A stretch of DNA of 35,516 bases from Desulfobacterales bacterium CG23_combo_of_CG06-09_8_20_14_all_52_9 (GTDB taxonomy: Bacteria; Desulfobacterota; Desulfobacteria; Desulfobacterales; UBA2156): positions 13,125 through 48,640 of the forward strand of contig PCSF01000212.1 of NCBI GenBank assembly GCA_002771315.1. The letters are read 5' to 3'. This document shows positions 16,722 through 23,158 of the stretch, in pieces (positions within the stretch are counted from its first letter, which is position 1; each line of letters begins with the position of its first letter). The position numbers and the translations under genes were made by a program. A model generated the notes under the pieces. The model did not search any database and was not told the DNA's origin. It saw nothing but the letters and a program-made list of their open reading frames with translations.

Positions 16722-16860
16722 CTTGATGGCTTTGTAAAAAGTCGTCACCCCGTTGAAAAATGGGGTCCAGGGGTTTCATAAGTGCTTGAGAACACTGGAT
16801 TCCGGCTTTCGCCGGAATGACGGAAAGAGGGTATTTTCGACTTTTCACGAGACCAGCAAG
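16722..16860. repeat. Dispersed palindromic repeat with internal hairpins
   Basis: The ends are an imperfect inverted pair (CTTGATGGCTTTGTAAAAAG... at 16722 and the complement of CGACTTTTCACGAGACCAGC at 16838). Inside are two perfect hairpins: ACCCC/GGGGT (16747-16751 and 16762-16766), and ATTCCGGC-TTTC-GCCGGAAT (16799-16818), which is the core of a very common bacterial repeat. On the minus strand this core reads as SVIPAKAGIQ, a peptide often wrongly annotated as protein. The terminus is related to those of the copies at 7020 and 9513. Confidence 0.8.
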
Positions 16861-16903
16861 CTTGAAAGATGTTTTATTTTGCGATCATAGGAAAGGCAAC
16901 GGC

Positions 16904-17002
16904 ATGTCGCTGATCAGGTTTTTCTGGATTTTATTTGCTCCCAACAAAACCCGATCCCAAACCAGAACGAGGTCCGGCAAAAAGACGGAAAAAGACCCAT
17001 GA
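16904..17002 (+). CDS. Possible 32-residue basic membrane peptide
   Basis: A short frame (MSLIRFFWILFAPNKTRSQT...) has an AGGAAAGG ribosome site 6-7 nt upstream of its ATG, and its stop overlaps the start codon of the next gene (ATGA). It has a hydrophobic N-terminal stretch (residues 3-12) and a Lys/Arg-rich C-terminus. I do not recognise a family. Coupling to the lipoprotein gene is the main argument that it is translated; it could also be a leader peptide or chance. Confidence 0.35.
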   Translation: MSLIRFFWILFAPNKTRSQTRTRSGKKTEKDP

Positions 17003-17343
17003 GACACCTTGGTGTCCTGGCTGGAATGATATTTCTTTTGTTCTTTGGATGTCGCCTATCCTTTGATGGGTATATTCAGATCTATAACTATGACGAGCAT
17101 GATTATCGGGTGGAGTTGCGCCGCCAGCCGGATGATAAAATCGTTGAGACTCTGGACCTGAAGCGCTATCCGCGCTTTGAGTCCATGGATTATTTCGAAG
17201 ACATCCCGGAAGGATGGTATTACCTGTCGGTCTTTAGAGACATGGGGGATACGGAAACGGATCGGACGACCGCTTTTTTCATGGAAGAAGACGACCGGCG
17301 GTGTTATCTCATCGAGGACGACGGCACCATCGACCCGTGCTGA
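16999..17343 (+). CDS. Small hypothetical lipoprotein
   Basis: The 114-residue product has a lipoprotein signal peptide (hydrophobic GVLAGMIFLLFFGC, lipobox LFFGC, lipidated Cys near residue 18). The mature part is acidic and rich in Asp, Tyr and Arg, with paired short strands (YIQIYNYDEHDYRVELRR; GWYYLSVFRD), suggesting a small beta domain at the membrane; two further cysteines (CYLIED... and the final Cys) might pair. I do not recognise a family. The ribosome site is weak; translation may rely on the overlapping upstream frame. It is followed after 57 nt by a second lipoprotein gene on the same strand. Confidence 0.72.
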   Translation: MRHLGVLAGMIFLLFFGCRLSFDGYIQIYNYDEHDYRVELRRQPDDKIVETLDLKRYPRFESMDYFEDIPEGWYYLSVFRDMGDTETDRTTAFFMEEDDRRCYLIEDDGTIDPC

Positions 17344-17400
17344 AGATGTTGTCCGGGCGACATCCCATGACAATCCTTGGAAAATGAGGAGAACAGATCG

Positions 17401-17877
17401 ATGAAAAACTTATCTCATATATCACGGTTCCGCTTCGCTTTCAGCGGATTCATCCTGCTGATGCCGGCGATCCTATTGTCGGGGTGCTTCGGAGCTTACG
17501 GAAGCCTGAGGGGCAACCCGTCTACTACACTGCAGTTCAAGGAAGTGCGCGTCCCGCAGGAATACCGATATTACTACGATGGAAGAGAATTCATGCCCTA
17601 TGCCGTCATCGGGATCCGACCGGATATCCGATTCAACTCAAGGATATGGACGCCTGTGGATCCGAAAGACGAAAAATTCAAGAGGATGCTCAATTTCATG
17701 TATTTTCCGTATCAACAGGAAGATCCGGTGGGATCCGAAATCCTGGACCCGCAAGGACGGCAAATCGGCATCTGGTACTCCACTTACCGACACACGGCCG
17801 TGAAAGCGGAAAAAGACGGAAGCCTATCCATCCTCTCCCCATATGTCCCCGAGAGCGAAGGAAGAGTCCCCTTTTAG
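17401..17877 (+). CDS. Hypothetical lipoprotein
   Basis: This 158-residue product starts at the ATG at 17401, which has a GAGGAGAA ribosome site; an upstream in-frame ATG (17377) lacks one. It has a signal peptide with lipobox (AILLSGC, Cys near residue 29) and a basic N-terminus. The mature domain is rich in Tyr, Arg, Pro and Asp (VPQEYRYYYDGREFMPYAVI; FNSRIWTPVDPKDEKFKRML) and contains no cysteine other than the lipidated one. I do not recognise a family, but it looks like a small envelope-attached domain. Its last 54 bp overlap the end of the convergent KptA-like gene. It is probably co-transcribed with the preceding lipoprotein. Confidence 0.75.
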   Translation: MKNLSHISRFRFAFSGFILLMPAILLSGCFGAYGSLRGNPSTTLQFKEVRVPQEYRYYYDGREFMPYAVIGIRPDIRFNSRIWTPVDPKDEKFKRMLNFMYFPYQQEDPVGSEILDPQGRQIGIWYSTYRHTAVKAEKDGSLSILSPYVPESEGRVPF

Positions 17878-18618
17878 CCGAAGTTTCTCTTTTTCTTTGC
17901 GCAACCGTTTCCGGTCCCTTTTCCAGGAAAGACCCTTTCCGCCTCTGGTCTTTCCTTTTGCCGGTGATGCCCCGTTTTTCGGACCCAAATCCAGAAAAAA
18001 ACTTCCGGCCGATACCCTTCGATCCGGCGTTTTTTCAGGCTTTGAAGGCATGGCGGTTGTTTCCTTCGGAAGAGGCGGACCGGAAAAACAACCGAGGGGA
18101 ATCTGATCGGCAAGATAGAGAGAGTCGCCGGCCTTGAAAAAGATTACTCCCTTTTGTTGAGCCGCGTGGACGGTAACCGTCAGGAGGACCGCGTCAGGAT
18201 CCATGCGCCTTCCTATCCTTACCGCCATGTCCCTGGAATCGGACAAAAGGAGGCGATCCGGTTGTGCAGCACAAAGCCCTTTTTCAAGAACATGGGCATA
18301 GGCCCGCCGCCGGATGCAGATGAATAGCTGTGGTGAAACGATGATGGCAGGCGGTGCCTGGGTCAGATGCCCTCGATTCATGGCGCGAATCCGATTCTCC
18401 CGAATTTCGATGACAGGCTCAGGAAATACGGCAATGATCTCGTTCAGGTGAGCCCGACGCAGAAAACCCCACCCCGGCTCCTCACTTAGGGCCTGCAGCA
18501 GCGTGTTGATTTTGACGAACCCCTCTGCATCGGGAACCAAACCGAATTCGTCCGGTCGTCTCCCCAGCACATAGGCGAGAAACTTGGCGATCTGTTTCAC
18601 ATTCTTTTTTTGGCCCAC
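17824..18618 (-). CDS. KptA/Tpt1-like RNA 2'-phosphotransferase homolog with altered active site
   Basis: The N-terminal 180 residues resemble KptA/Tpt1, which removes a 2'-phosphate from RNA using NAD+. FLAYVLGRRPDEFGLVPDAEG aligns without gaps to the family motif FLSFVLRHKPEAIG, and IRAMNRGHL corresponds to IRAVQGHS. The C-terminal ADP-ribosyl-fold part is weaker (LEKGL, VLLTVTVHAAQQKGVIFF, LYLADQIPLGCF). The catalytic Arg-His of VLRH is Gly-Arg here, and YHGT and HLS are not conserved (FICI; LLLS). Beyond it lies a roughly 80-residue basic tail (KTRGGKGLSWKRDRKRLRKE) suited to nucleic-acid binding. The start is a GTG with an AAGGTGAG site. Activity as a phosphotransferase is doubtful. It is convergent with the lipoprotein gene and divergent from hemL. 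Confidence 0.8.
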   Translation of the reverse strand: MGQKKNVKQIAKFLAYVLGRRPDEFGLVPDAEGFVKINTLLQALSEEPGWGFLRRAHLNEIIAVFPEPVIEIRENRIRAMNRGHLTQAPPAIIVSPQLFICIRRRAYAHVLEKGLCAAQPDRLLLSDSRDMAVRIGRRMDPDAVLLTVTVHAAQQKGVIFFKAGDSLYLADQIPLGCFSGPPLPKETTAMPSKPEKTPDRRVSAGSFFLDLGPKNGASPAKGKTRGGKGLSWKRDRKRLRKEKEKLRLKGDSSFALGDIWGEDG

Positions 18619-18715
18619 CGCTGCTCACCTTGACCTGACCGATCGGGTCTGGTAAGTTTTTATCCGTTTTTTCGTTACGTGTAAAGCTTTCTCCGATAGA
18701 ATAGAGGATAAAACC

Positions 18716-19999
18716 ATGAAACGCTCACGCTCCCGACAACTTTTTCACAATGCCCAAAAATGCATCCCCGGCGGCGTCAATAGCCCGGTCCGCGCCTGCA
18801 AGGCGGTGGGATCCGACCCGGTCTTCATCGATCGGGCCATCGGATGTCTGATCTTCGATGCCGACGGAAACCGGTACATCGATTATGTCGGCTCCTGGGG
18901 TCCCATGATCCTGGGACACAGGCATTCCGCGGTGATCTCGTCCATCCGGACCATACTGGAGCGGGGCACCAGTTTTGGGGCGCCCACAGACCTGGAGGTG
19001 GAACTGGCCGAACAAATCATCGAGGCGGTTCCTTCCATCGAAATGGTCCGAATGGTCAACTCCGGGACCGAAGCCACCATGAGCGCCATCCGACTCGCCC
19101 GGGGATTCACCGGCAGAGACAAGATCCTCAAGTTCGACGGGTGTTACCACGGCCACGCGGACGCCCTCCTGGTTGAAGCCGGATCCGGAGTCGCCACCCT
19201 CGGCATTCCGGGAAGCCCAGGGGTCCCGCAATCCTTTGTGGCCCATACCCTGTCCTTGCCTTACAATGATCCCCAGCGATTTCGGGAAACCCTACGGCAA
19301 CACGGGGATCAAATCGCCTGCGTCATTGTGGAGCCCGTGGCCGGGAATATGGGGCTGGTCTCGCCACAACCGGGATTCCTGGAAACTCTGCGCGAGGAAA
19401 CCCACAAGACCGGAAGCCTCCTGATTTTCGACGAAGTCATGACCGGCTTTCGGGTGGCCTACGGAGGGGCCCAGGCCCTTTACGGCATCACGCCCGATTT
19501 GACCACCCTGGGAAAAATCATCGGCGGCGGCATGCCGGTGGGAGCTTACGGCGGAAGACGTGATATCATGGAACACATCGCCCCTCAGGGTCCGGTCTAT
19601 CAGGCCGGAACCCTTTCCGGAAATCCCGTGGCCATGACGGCCGGCATCGCCACATTGAAGGAAATCCAAAATCCCGGATTTTACGATGCCCTGGAAGAAA
19701 AATCCCGCTACCTGGCCCAAGGGTTGAAACAGGCTGCGGATGCCGCCGGGATTCCGGTTTATATCGATCGGGTGGGATCCATGATGGGGATGTTTTTCAC
19801 GAAAGGACCCGTCACGTGCTTTTCAGAAGCCAAAACCAGCGATCTTGACCGCTTCAAACACTATTATAATGCGATGCTGGATAAGGGAATCTACCTCGCC
19901 CCTTCCCAGTTCGAGGCCCTCTTCATATCCTCGGCGCACAACATCGAGCATATCGACGAGACAATCCGTGCGGCGGCGGAGGTCATGGTGAAGTTGTAA
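18716..19999 (+). CDS. hemL: Glutamate-1-semialdehyde 2,1-aminomutase
   Basis: HemL is a PLP enzyme that converts glutamate-1-semialdehyde to 5-aminolevulinate in the C5 route to tetrapyrroles (heme, siroheme, cobalamin). The 427-residue protein matches the family length and starts in typical fashion (SRQLFHNAQKCIPGGVNSPVRA). It has the PLP lysine in TTLGKIIGGGMPVGAYGG (K267), the DEVMTGFR motif around residue 240, and GTEATMSAIRLARG. An AGAGG site precedes the ATG at 18716. It stands alone between the KptA-like gene and a convergent sirtuin whose stop is 10 bp away. Confidence 0.96.
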   Translation: MKRSRSRQLFHNAQKCIPGGVNSPVRACKAVGSDPVFIDRAIGCLIFDADGNRYIDYVGSWGPMILGHRHSAVISSIRTILERGTSFGAPTDLEVELAEQIIEAVPSIEMVRMVNSGTEATMSAIRLARGFTGRDKILKFDGCYHGHADALLVEAGSGVATLGIPGSPGVPQSFVAHTLSLPYNDPQRFRETLRQHGDQIACVIVEPVAGNMGLVSPQPGFLETLREETHKTGSLLIFDEVMTGFRVAYGGAQALYGITPDLTTLGKIIGGGMPVGAYGGRRDIMEHIAPQGPVYQAGTLSGNPVAMTAGIATLKEIQNPGFYDALEEKSRYLAQGLKQAADAAGIPVYIDRVGSMMGMFFTKGPVTCFSEAKTSDLDRFKHYYNAMLDKGIYLAPSQFEALFISSAHNIEHIDETIRAAAEVMVKL

Positions 20000-20009
20000 T
20001 CGGATCGGA

Positions 20010-20837
20010 TCAAAGCGCCTGACGGAACACCTCCACCATTCCGGGAAGAATCGCTCCGCTTTTTCCTCTGATAAAAAATCCCCGGGGGCTGCTCAATGCG
20101 GCCCGACCGAAAGGGTTTTCTTCCGCATTGACATCCACCAGGATCGCTCCCCGATGTCTGGCCTCCCAGACCACCTGGTTCGGCAGATTGGTCGCCCCGG
20201 AAGTTCCCACGGTGATGAGGAGATCCGTCTCCCGGGCAACCCTCAGAGAACTCGTGAATCGATAATAAACCTCGTCATACGTTTCGTCGAACCACAGCAC
20301 ATGGGGCCGGGTCATCCCCCCGCAGTTTGGGCACCGGAGCAGATGGAGCTCTTCGGTGGTCATCATATCATCCTTCGACTTGGCAGGCACCACATCGGGC
20401 AAAGGAAAAGGCTCTTCGGTGCAAGCATCGGCGCACCGCATGAAAGAGATGTTTCCGTGTATCTGAAAGGTCCGCGTGAGGCTGTTTCCCGCCCTTAAAT
20501 GAAGCCCGTCCACATTCTGGGTGATCAGCGTGAACCGGTCTTTGAAAAGGCGTTCCATTTCCGCGATGGCCAAATGTCCGGGATTGGGATCGGCTTTCCT
20601 GCACACGGAGAGCCGATAGAGATACCACCGCCAGACTTCCTCCGGATGCTGCGTAAACATCTCATAGGTGGCCATTTCCTGGGGTTGATACTCCCTGGAT
20701 CCCACGGTCCAATACCCCTCCGGACCCCGGAAAGTGGGAATTCCGCTTTCCGCCGATATTCCGGCGCCCGTGAGCACACAGATTTTTCCCGAACCCCTCG
20801 CAAATGCTTCCAGTACTTCCTTCAGTTCCGCATCCAT
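20010..20837 (-). CDS. NAD-dependent protein deacylase, sirtuin (class III-like)
   Basis: Sirtuins remove acyl groups from lysines using NAD+. The 275-residue protein has the NAD-binding VLTGAGISAESGIPTFRG (from residue 21), TQNVDGLH (106-113), the catalytic His in IHGN (H128), a zinc module (Cys135, Cys139 and a later CPNCGG) and VDVNAEENPFG. The Y72-x-x-R75 pair in WRWYLYR matches the acyl-binding Tyr-Arg of SIRT5/CobB-type enzymes, which prefer succinyl or malonyl groups; that preference is inferred. The ATG at 20837 has an AAAGGA site; an upstream GTG (20861) is less likely. CobB is a possible name, but I leave the symbol empty. Confidence 0.92.
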   Translation of the reverse strand: MDAELKEVLEAFARGSGKICVLTGAGISAESGIPTFRGPEGYWTVGSREYQPQEMATYEMFTQHPEEVWRWYLYRLSVCRKADPNPGHLAIAEMERLFKDRFTLITQNVDGLHLRAGNSLTRTFQIHGNISFMRCADACTEEPFPLPDVVPAKSKDDMMTTEELHLLRCPNCGGMTRPHVLWFDETYDEVYYRFTSSLRVARETDLLITVGTSGATNLPNQVVWEARHRGAILVDVNAEENPFGRAALSSPRGFFIRGKSGAILPGMVEVFRQAL

Positions 20838-20883
20838 CTGCTTATCCTTTACAAAACGCACAATTTCATGCCTTCATGGGTTG

Positions 20884-20955
20884 AAATCGTAAAAAGGCCG
20901 ATTTTGCTCACGCCGCTCACAAAAACCTTTTTATGACATTGTCATGGGTTGATGG
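20884..20955. repeat. Degenerate palindromic repeat copy
   Basis: The sequence GAAATCGTAAAAAGGCCGAT... followed by CCTTTTTATGACATTG is a weak inverted pair, and its left half (GAAAT-GTAAAAAG then TTTTGCTC) resembles the left part of the copy at 7020. It lies between the divergent ends of the sirtuin leader and the AbiE toxin gene. Confidence 0.35.
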
Positions 20956-20976
20956 GTGAAAAGATCGATCTTCCCT

Positions 20977-21843
20977 CTAGACCGGGGCGATCCGTGTGAT
21001 AACCTGTCTGAAGAAATCCGTTGACCATACTTCCAGGGCCCGTGGATCCATGACATATGGAGCGACTTCCTGACGCGCTTTTTCCACATCAAGCTCATCC
21101 ACGGTTCGACGCAAAAGGGACTGAAGTCTCTTAGGGGTTAGCGGCTCCTTATTCAAATAATCGCCGGATTGTCGCATCCGGGATTCCAGATGAATGAGGT
21201 GGATCCTGGGATGCCGGCCCGCGTACCATACCAGATCGTACCAGTCACGCCCCTTGATCCGTGTCTTCCATTTTCGACAGAGGATCGCATGGAGCTTCCC
21301 GGCAAAAAGGTCGGGTAATTGAAAAACACGGACGGAAAATGGAATGGGCTGCAGAACATATTGGGTTTCAGTCTCAAATCCGCCGGGTGGATCCGTATCC
21401 ACTTCAAGCCGGATCTTGAGGCTCTTTTCCGGATGCAGATCACGAAGCAGATCTTGCGAAATTCCGATGACGATCAGCTCGTTCAACGTTTTTGTTTTCA
21501 GAAACGCGGATTCAATCTGGCCGGTCCGGCTTTTCTGACGCCTTTCAAACTCTGCGTCGAATCCAAAGCTGCTGATTTCCCTGCGCAATGCGTCTGCATA
21601 AGCGCTGAGCGAAAAAGAAGCATCCGGCTTCAACAGTGAAAAGTCCAGGTCCTCTGAATATCGATTAAGACCATATAAGACCCGAAGTGCAGTGCCGCCG
21701 TAAAATGCAGCGTGTTCAAAGAACTTGGAGCGCCAGAGCCCCAAAAGTGCCACTTCCTGAAGGATTTCCCTGAGAGCGTTGACATAGGCCTCATGGCTTT
21801 GAAATTCATAACGGCTTAACATACTGCGAATGGCGTCATGCAC
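20977..21843 (-). CDS. AbiEii-type nucleotidyltransferase toxin
   Basis: This is the toxin of a type IV (AbiE) toxin-antitoxin or phage abortive-infection pair; such toxins are nucleotidyltransferase-like enzymes acting on RNA or nucleotides. The 288-residue protein has the family signature FYGGTALRVLYGLNRYSEDLDFSLL, with the GGTALR glycine motif (residues 49-54) and metal-binding D65-L-D67, plus the conserved region around FQLPDLFAGKLHAILCRKW and RIKGRDWYDLVWY. All three motif sets look intact. It overlaps the antitoxin gene by 8 bp, with the antitoxin first, which is the normal order. Confidence 0.9.
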   Translation of the reverse strand: MHDAIRSMLSRYEFQSHEAYVNALREILQEVALLGLWRSKFFEHAAFYGGTALRVLYGLNRYSEDLDFSLLKPDASFSLSAYADALRREISSFGFDAEFERRQKSRTGQIESAFLKTKTLNELIVIGISQDLLRDLHPEKSLKIRLEVDTDPPGGFETETQYVLQPIPFSVRVFQLPDLFAGKLHAILCRKWKTRIKGRDWYDLVWYAGRHPRIHLIHLESRMRQSGDYLNKEPLTPKRLQSLLRRTVDELDVEKARQEVAPYVMDPRALEVWSTDFFRQVITRIAPV

Positions 21844-22489
21844 CGGAAGATTCCTTTATAAGTTTCAAATACCGAACCATATTGTTGATCTTTTTTGAAT
21901 TAAAGGCCGCGGCAACGTCCTGCAACCGGATAAGGTCAAGTCGATCCAGGGCATTCGGATCTATTCGAAGATCTTCGGTTAAATATACGGCATAGTCGGC
22001 CATACGAATTCCGGAAAACCGCTTGTCGGTCCAAACCTTGTCCGCCAATGCCTTTTCAGGGGAGGCCACCAGAAAAGAAACACTGCCTCTGGAGTCAAGG
22101 GTGGCCCCTGTCGAATACCGTGAAATTTCGAGCATGCGATAGGAAAATCTGCCAAAAGCTGTATCGAAATTCCGAGAGCGCCGACAAGTTACGGAGGTGA
22201 CGGTTTCTACCCGTTCCGGAATCAAACCATATATGCTCAGTGCATATTCAAGACTGACATAGGAGGGTCCGTAAATCAGGTTGGCCAGATATTCACGACG
22301 GATCGGTTCTCTGCGAAAGACTTCACTGAAGCAATACAGCCCTTTTTTGATCCGGATGATTTCACCCCCGGCCAAAAATCTGGTAATCTTATCCCGGGGT
22401 TTGCGATATCCGGAAAGAGCATCCATTAAGGCCTGATAATCAAAAACATCGACCTTGATTTTTCGTCGAATCTCGATAATGGTTTTCAA
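21836..22489 (-). CDS. AbiEi-type antitoxin / transcriptional regulator
   Basis: The 217-residue partner of the AbiEii toxin has an N-terminal winged-helix-like region (about residues 10-60; FDYQALMDALSGYRKPRDKITRFLAGGEI, IRIKKGLYCF) of the kind that binds DNA, and a C-terminal domain (SYVSLEYALSIYGLIPERV; SFLVASPEKALADKVW) typical of this family, which neutralises the toxin. The start is a TTG at 22489 with an AGG element about 9 nt upstream; no in-frame Met occurs until residue 22 (MDAL). A perfect 13-bp palindrome lies at its promoter, consistent with autoregulation. The pair sits between a sirtuin and a thioesterase gene, an island-like insertion of a defence or stabilisation module. Confidence 0.88.
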   Translation of the reverse strand: MKTIIEIRRKIKVDVFDYQALMDALSGYRKPRDKITRFLAGGEIIRIKKGLYCFSEVFRREPIRREYLANLIYGPSYVSLEYALSIYGLIPERVETVTSVTCRRSRNFDTAFGRFSYRMLEISRYSTGATLDSRGSVSFLVASPEKALADKVWTDKRFSGIRMADYAVYLTEDLRIDPNALDRLDLIRLQDVAAAFNSKKINNMVRYLKLIKESSGA

Positions 22490-22511
22490 CGACGTTGACC
22501 TATATTTATGA

Positions 22512-22544
22512 TATAGTATGTCCAGTAATTATGGACATACTATA
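22512..22544. promoter_or_regulatory. Palindromic operator of the AbiE pair
   Basis: Perfect inverted 13-bp arms, TATAGTATGTCCA (22512-22524) and TGGACATACTATA (22532-22544), with a 7-bp spacer. The right arm covers the predicted -10 of the antitoxin promoter. AbiEi proteins bind inverted repeats in their own promoters, so this is the likely autoregulatory site. Confidence 0.75.
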
Positions 22545-22565
22545 CAATAATAAAACATTGGTCAA
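22537..22565 (-). promoter_or_regulatory. Candidate AbiE operon promoter
   Basis: On the minus strand TTGACC (22560-22565) is 17 bp from TAGTAT (22537-22542). The -10 lies within the right arm of the operator. Confidence 0.55.
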
Positions 22566-22696
22566 GCATTTTGTTTCAAATCCCGGCAAAGGCTTTTCGA
22601 TTTGCCTCTATCCCATTTTTTATATACAGATAAGCCCATAAAAGACCTGGAACCAAAGCGGGTAAGTGCGAGGAGACATATTTCTGAGGAAATGCC

Positions 22697-23158
22697 ATGA
22701 AGACGGATATTTCAGATGAACGAAAAGCGTTTTTAAAAAAAGATTTCGAGAGAGGGTTTATCCATTTTTGCCGGTTCAAAGCGACCCAGGCATCCAGGGG
22801 CCGGTTTGAATCTATCGTTGAGATTACCGACATCCACCGCCAGCAGGACGGATTCATCCATGCGGGCGTGATGGCCACCCTGGCCGACCATACGGCCGGA
22901 TATGCCGCATTTACCGTCGTGCCGGAAGGATTCCAGATCCTCACAGTGGAATTCAAAATCAACTTCCTGAAGCCCGCCTTCGGGGAAAAACTCACCTGCC
23001 GCTCGAAAGTCATCCGTGAAGGACGCCAAATCCTTGTCGCTGAATCGGAGGTCTTCGACATACGGAAACAAGGCGAGATCCTGGCCGCCAAGGCCATGGT
23101 CACCCTCATGGCAGTTGCCGAGGAGACGATCGTCAAATCCAAAAGCGATTCCAAATGA
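22697..23158 (+). CDS. PaaI-family hotdog thioesterase
   Basis: Hotdog-fold thioesterases hydrolyse acyl- or aryl-CoA esters. The 153-residue protein has the family core HAGVMATLADHTAGYAAFTV (the first segment corresponds to the HGG...D catalytic motif, with Ala in place of one Gly and the catalytic Asp present), and LTVEFKINFLKPAFGEKLTCRSKV, typical of the PaaI group. The substrate is unknown. A GAGG ribosome site precedes the ATG by 7 nt. The stop overlaps the start of mpl by 4 bp, so the two are translationally coupled even though no metabolic link is obvious. It is divergent from the AbiE pair. Confidence 0.87.
   Translation: MKTDISDERKAFLKKDFERGFIHFCRFKATQASRGRFESIVEITDIHRQQDGFIHAGVMATLADHTAGYAAFTVVPEGFQILTVEFKINFLKPAFGEKLTCRSKVIREGRQILVAESEVFDIRKQGEILAAKAMVTLMAVAEETIVKSKSDSK

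Noticed and set aside
16627..16848. 73-codon minus-strand frame containing SVIPAKAGIQ
   Set aside because: This peptide is the known translation of a common intergenic repeat hairpin, and the frame is antisense to the kinase-like gene's end.
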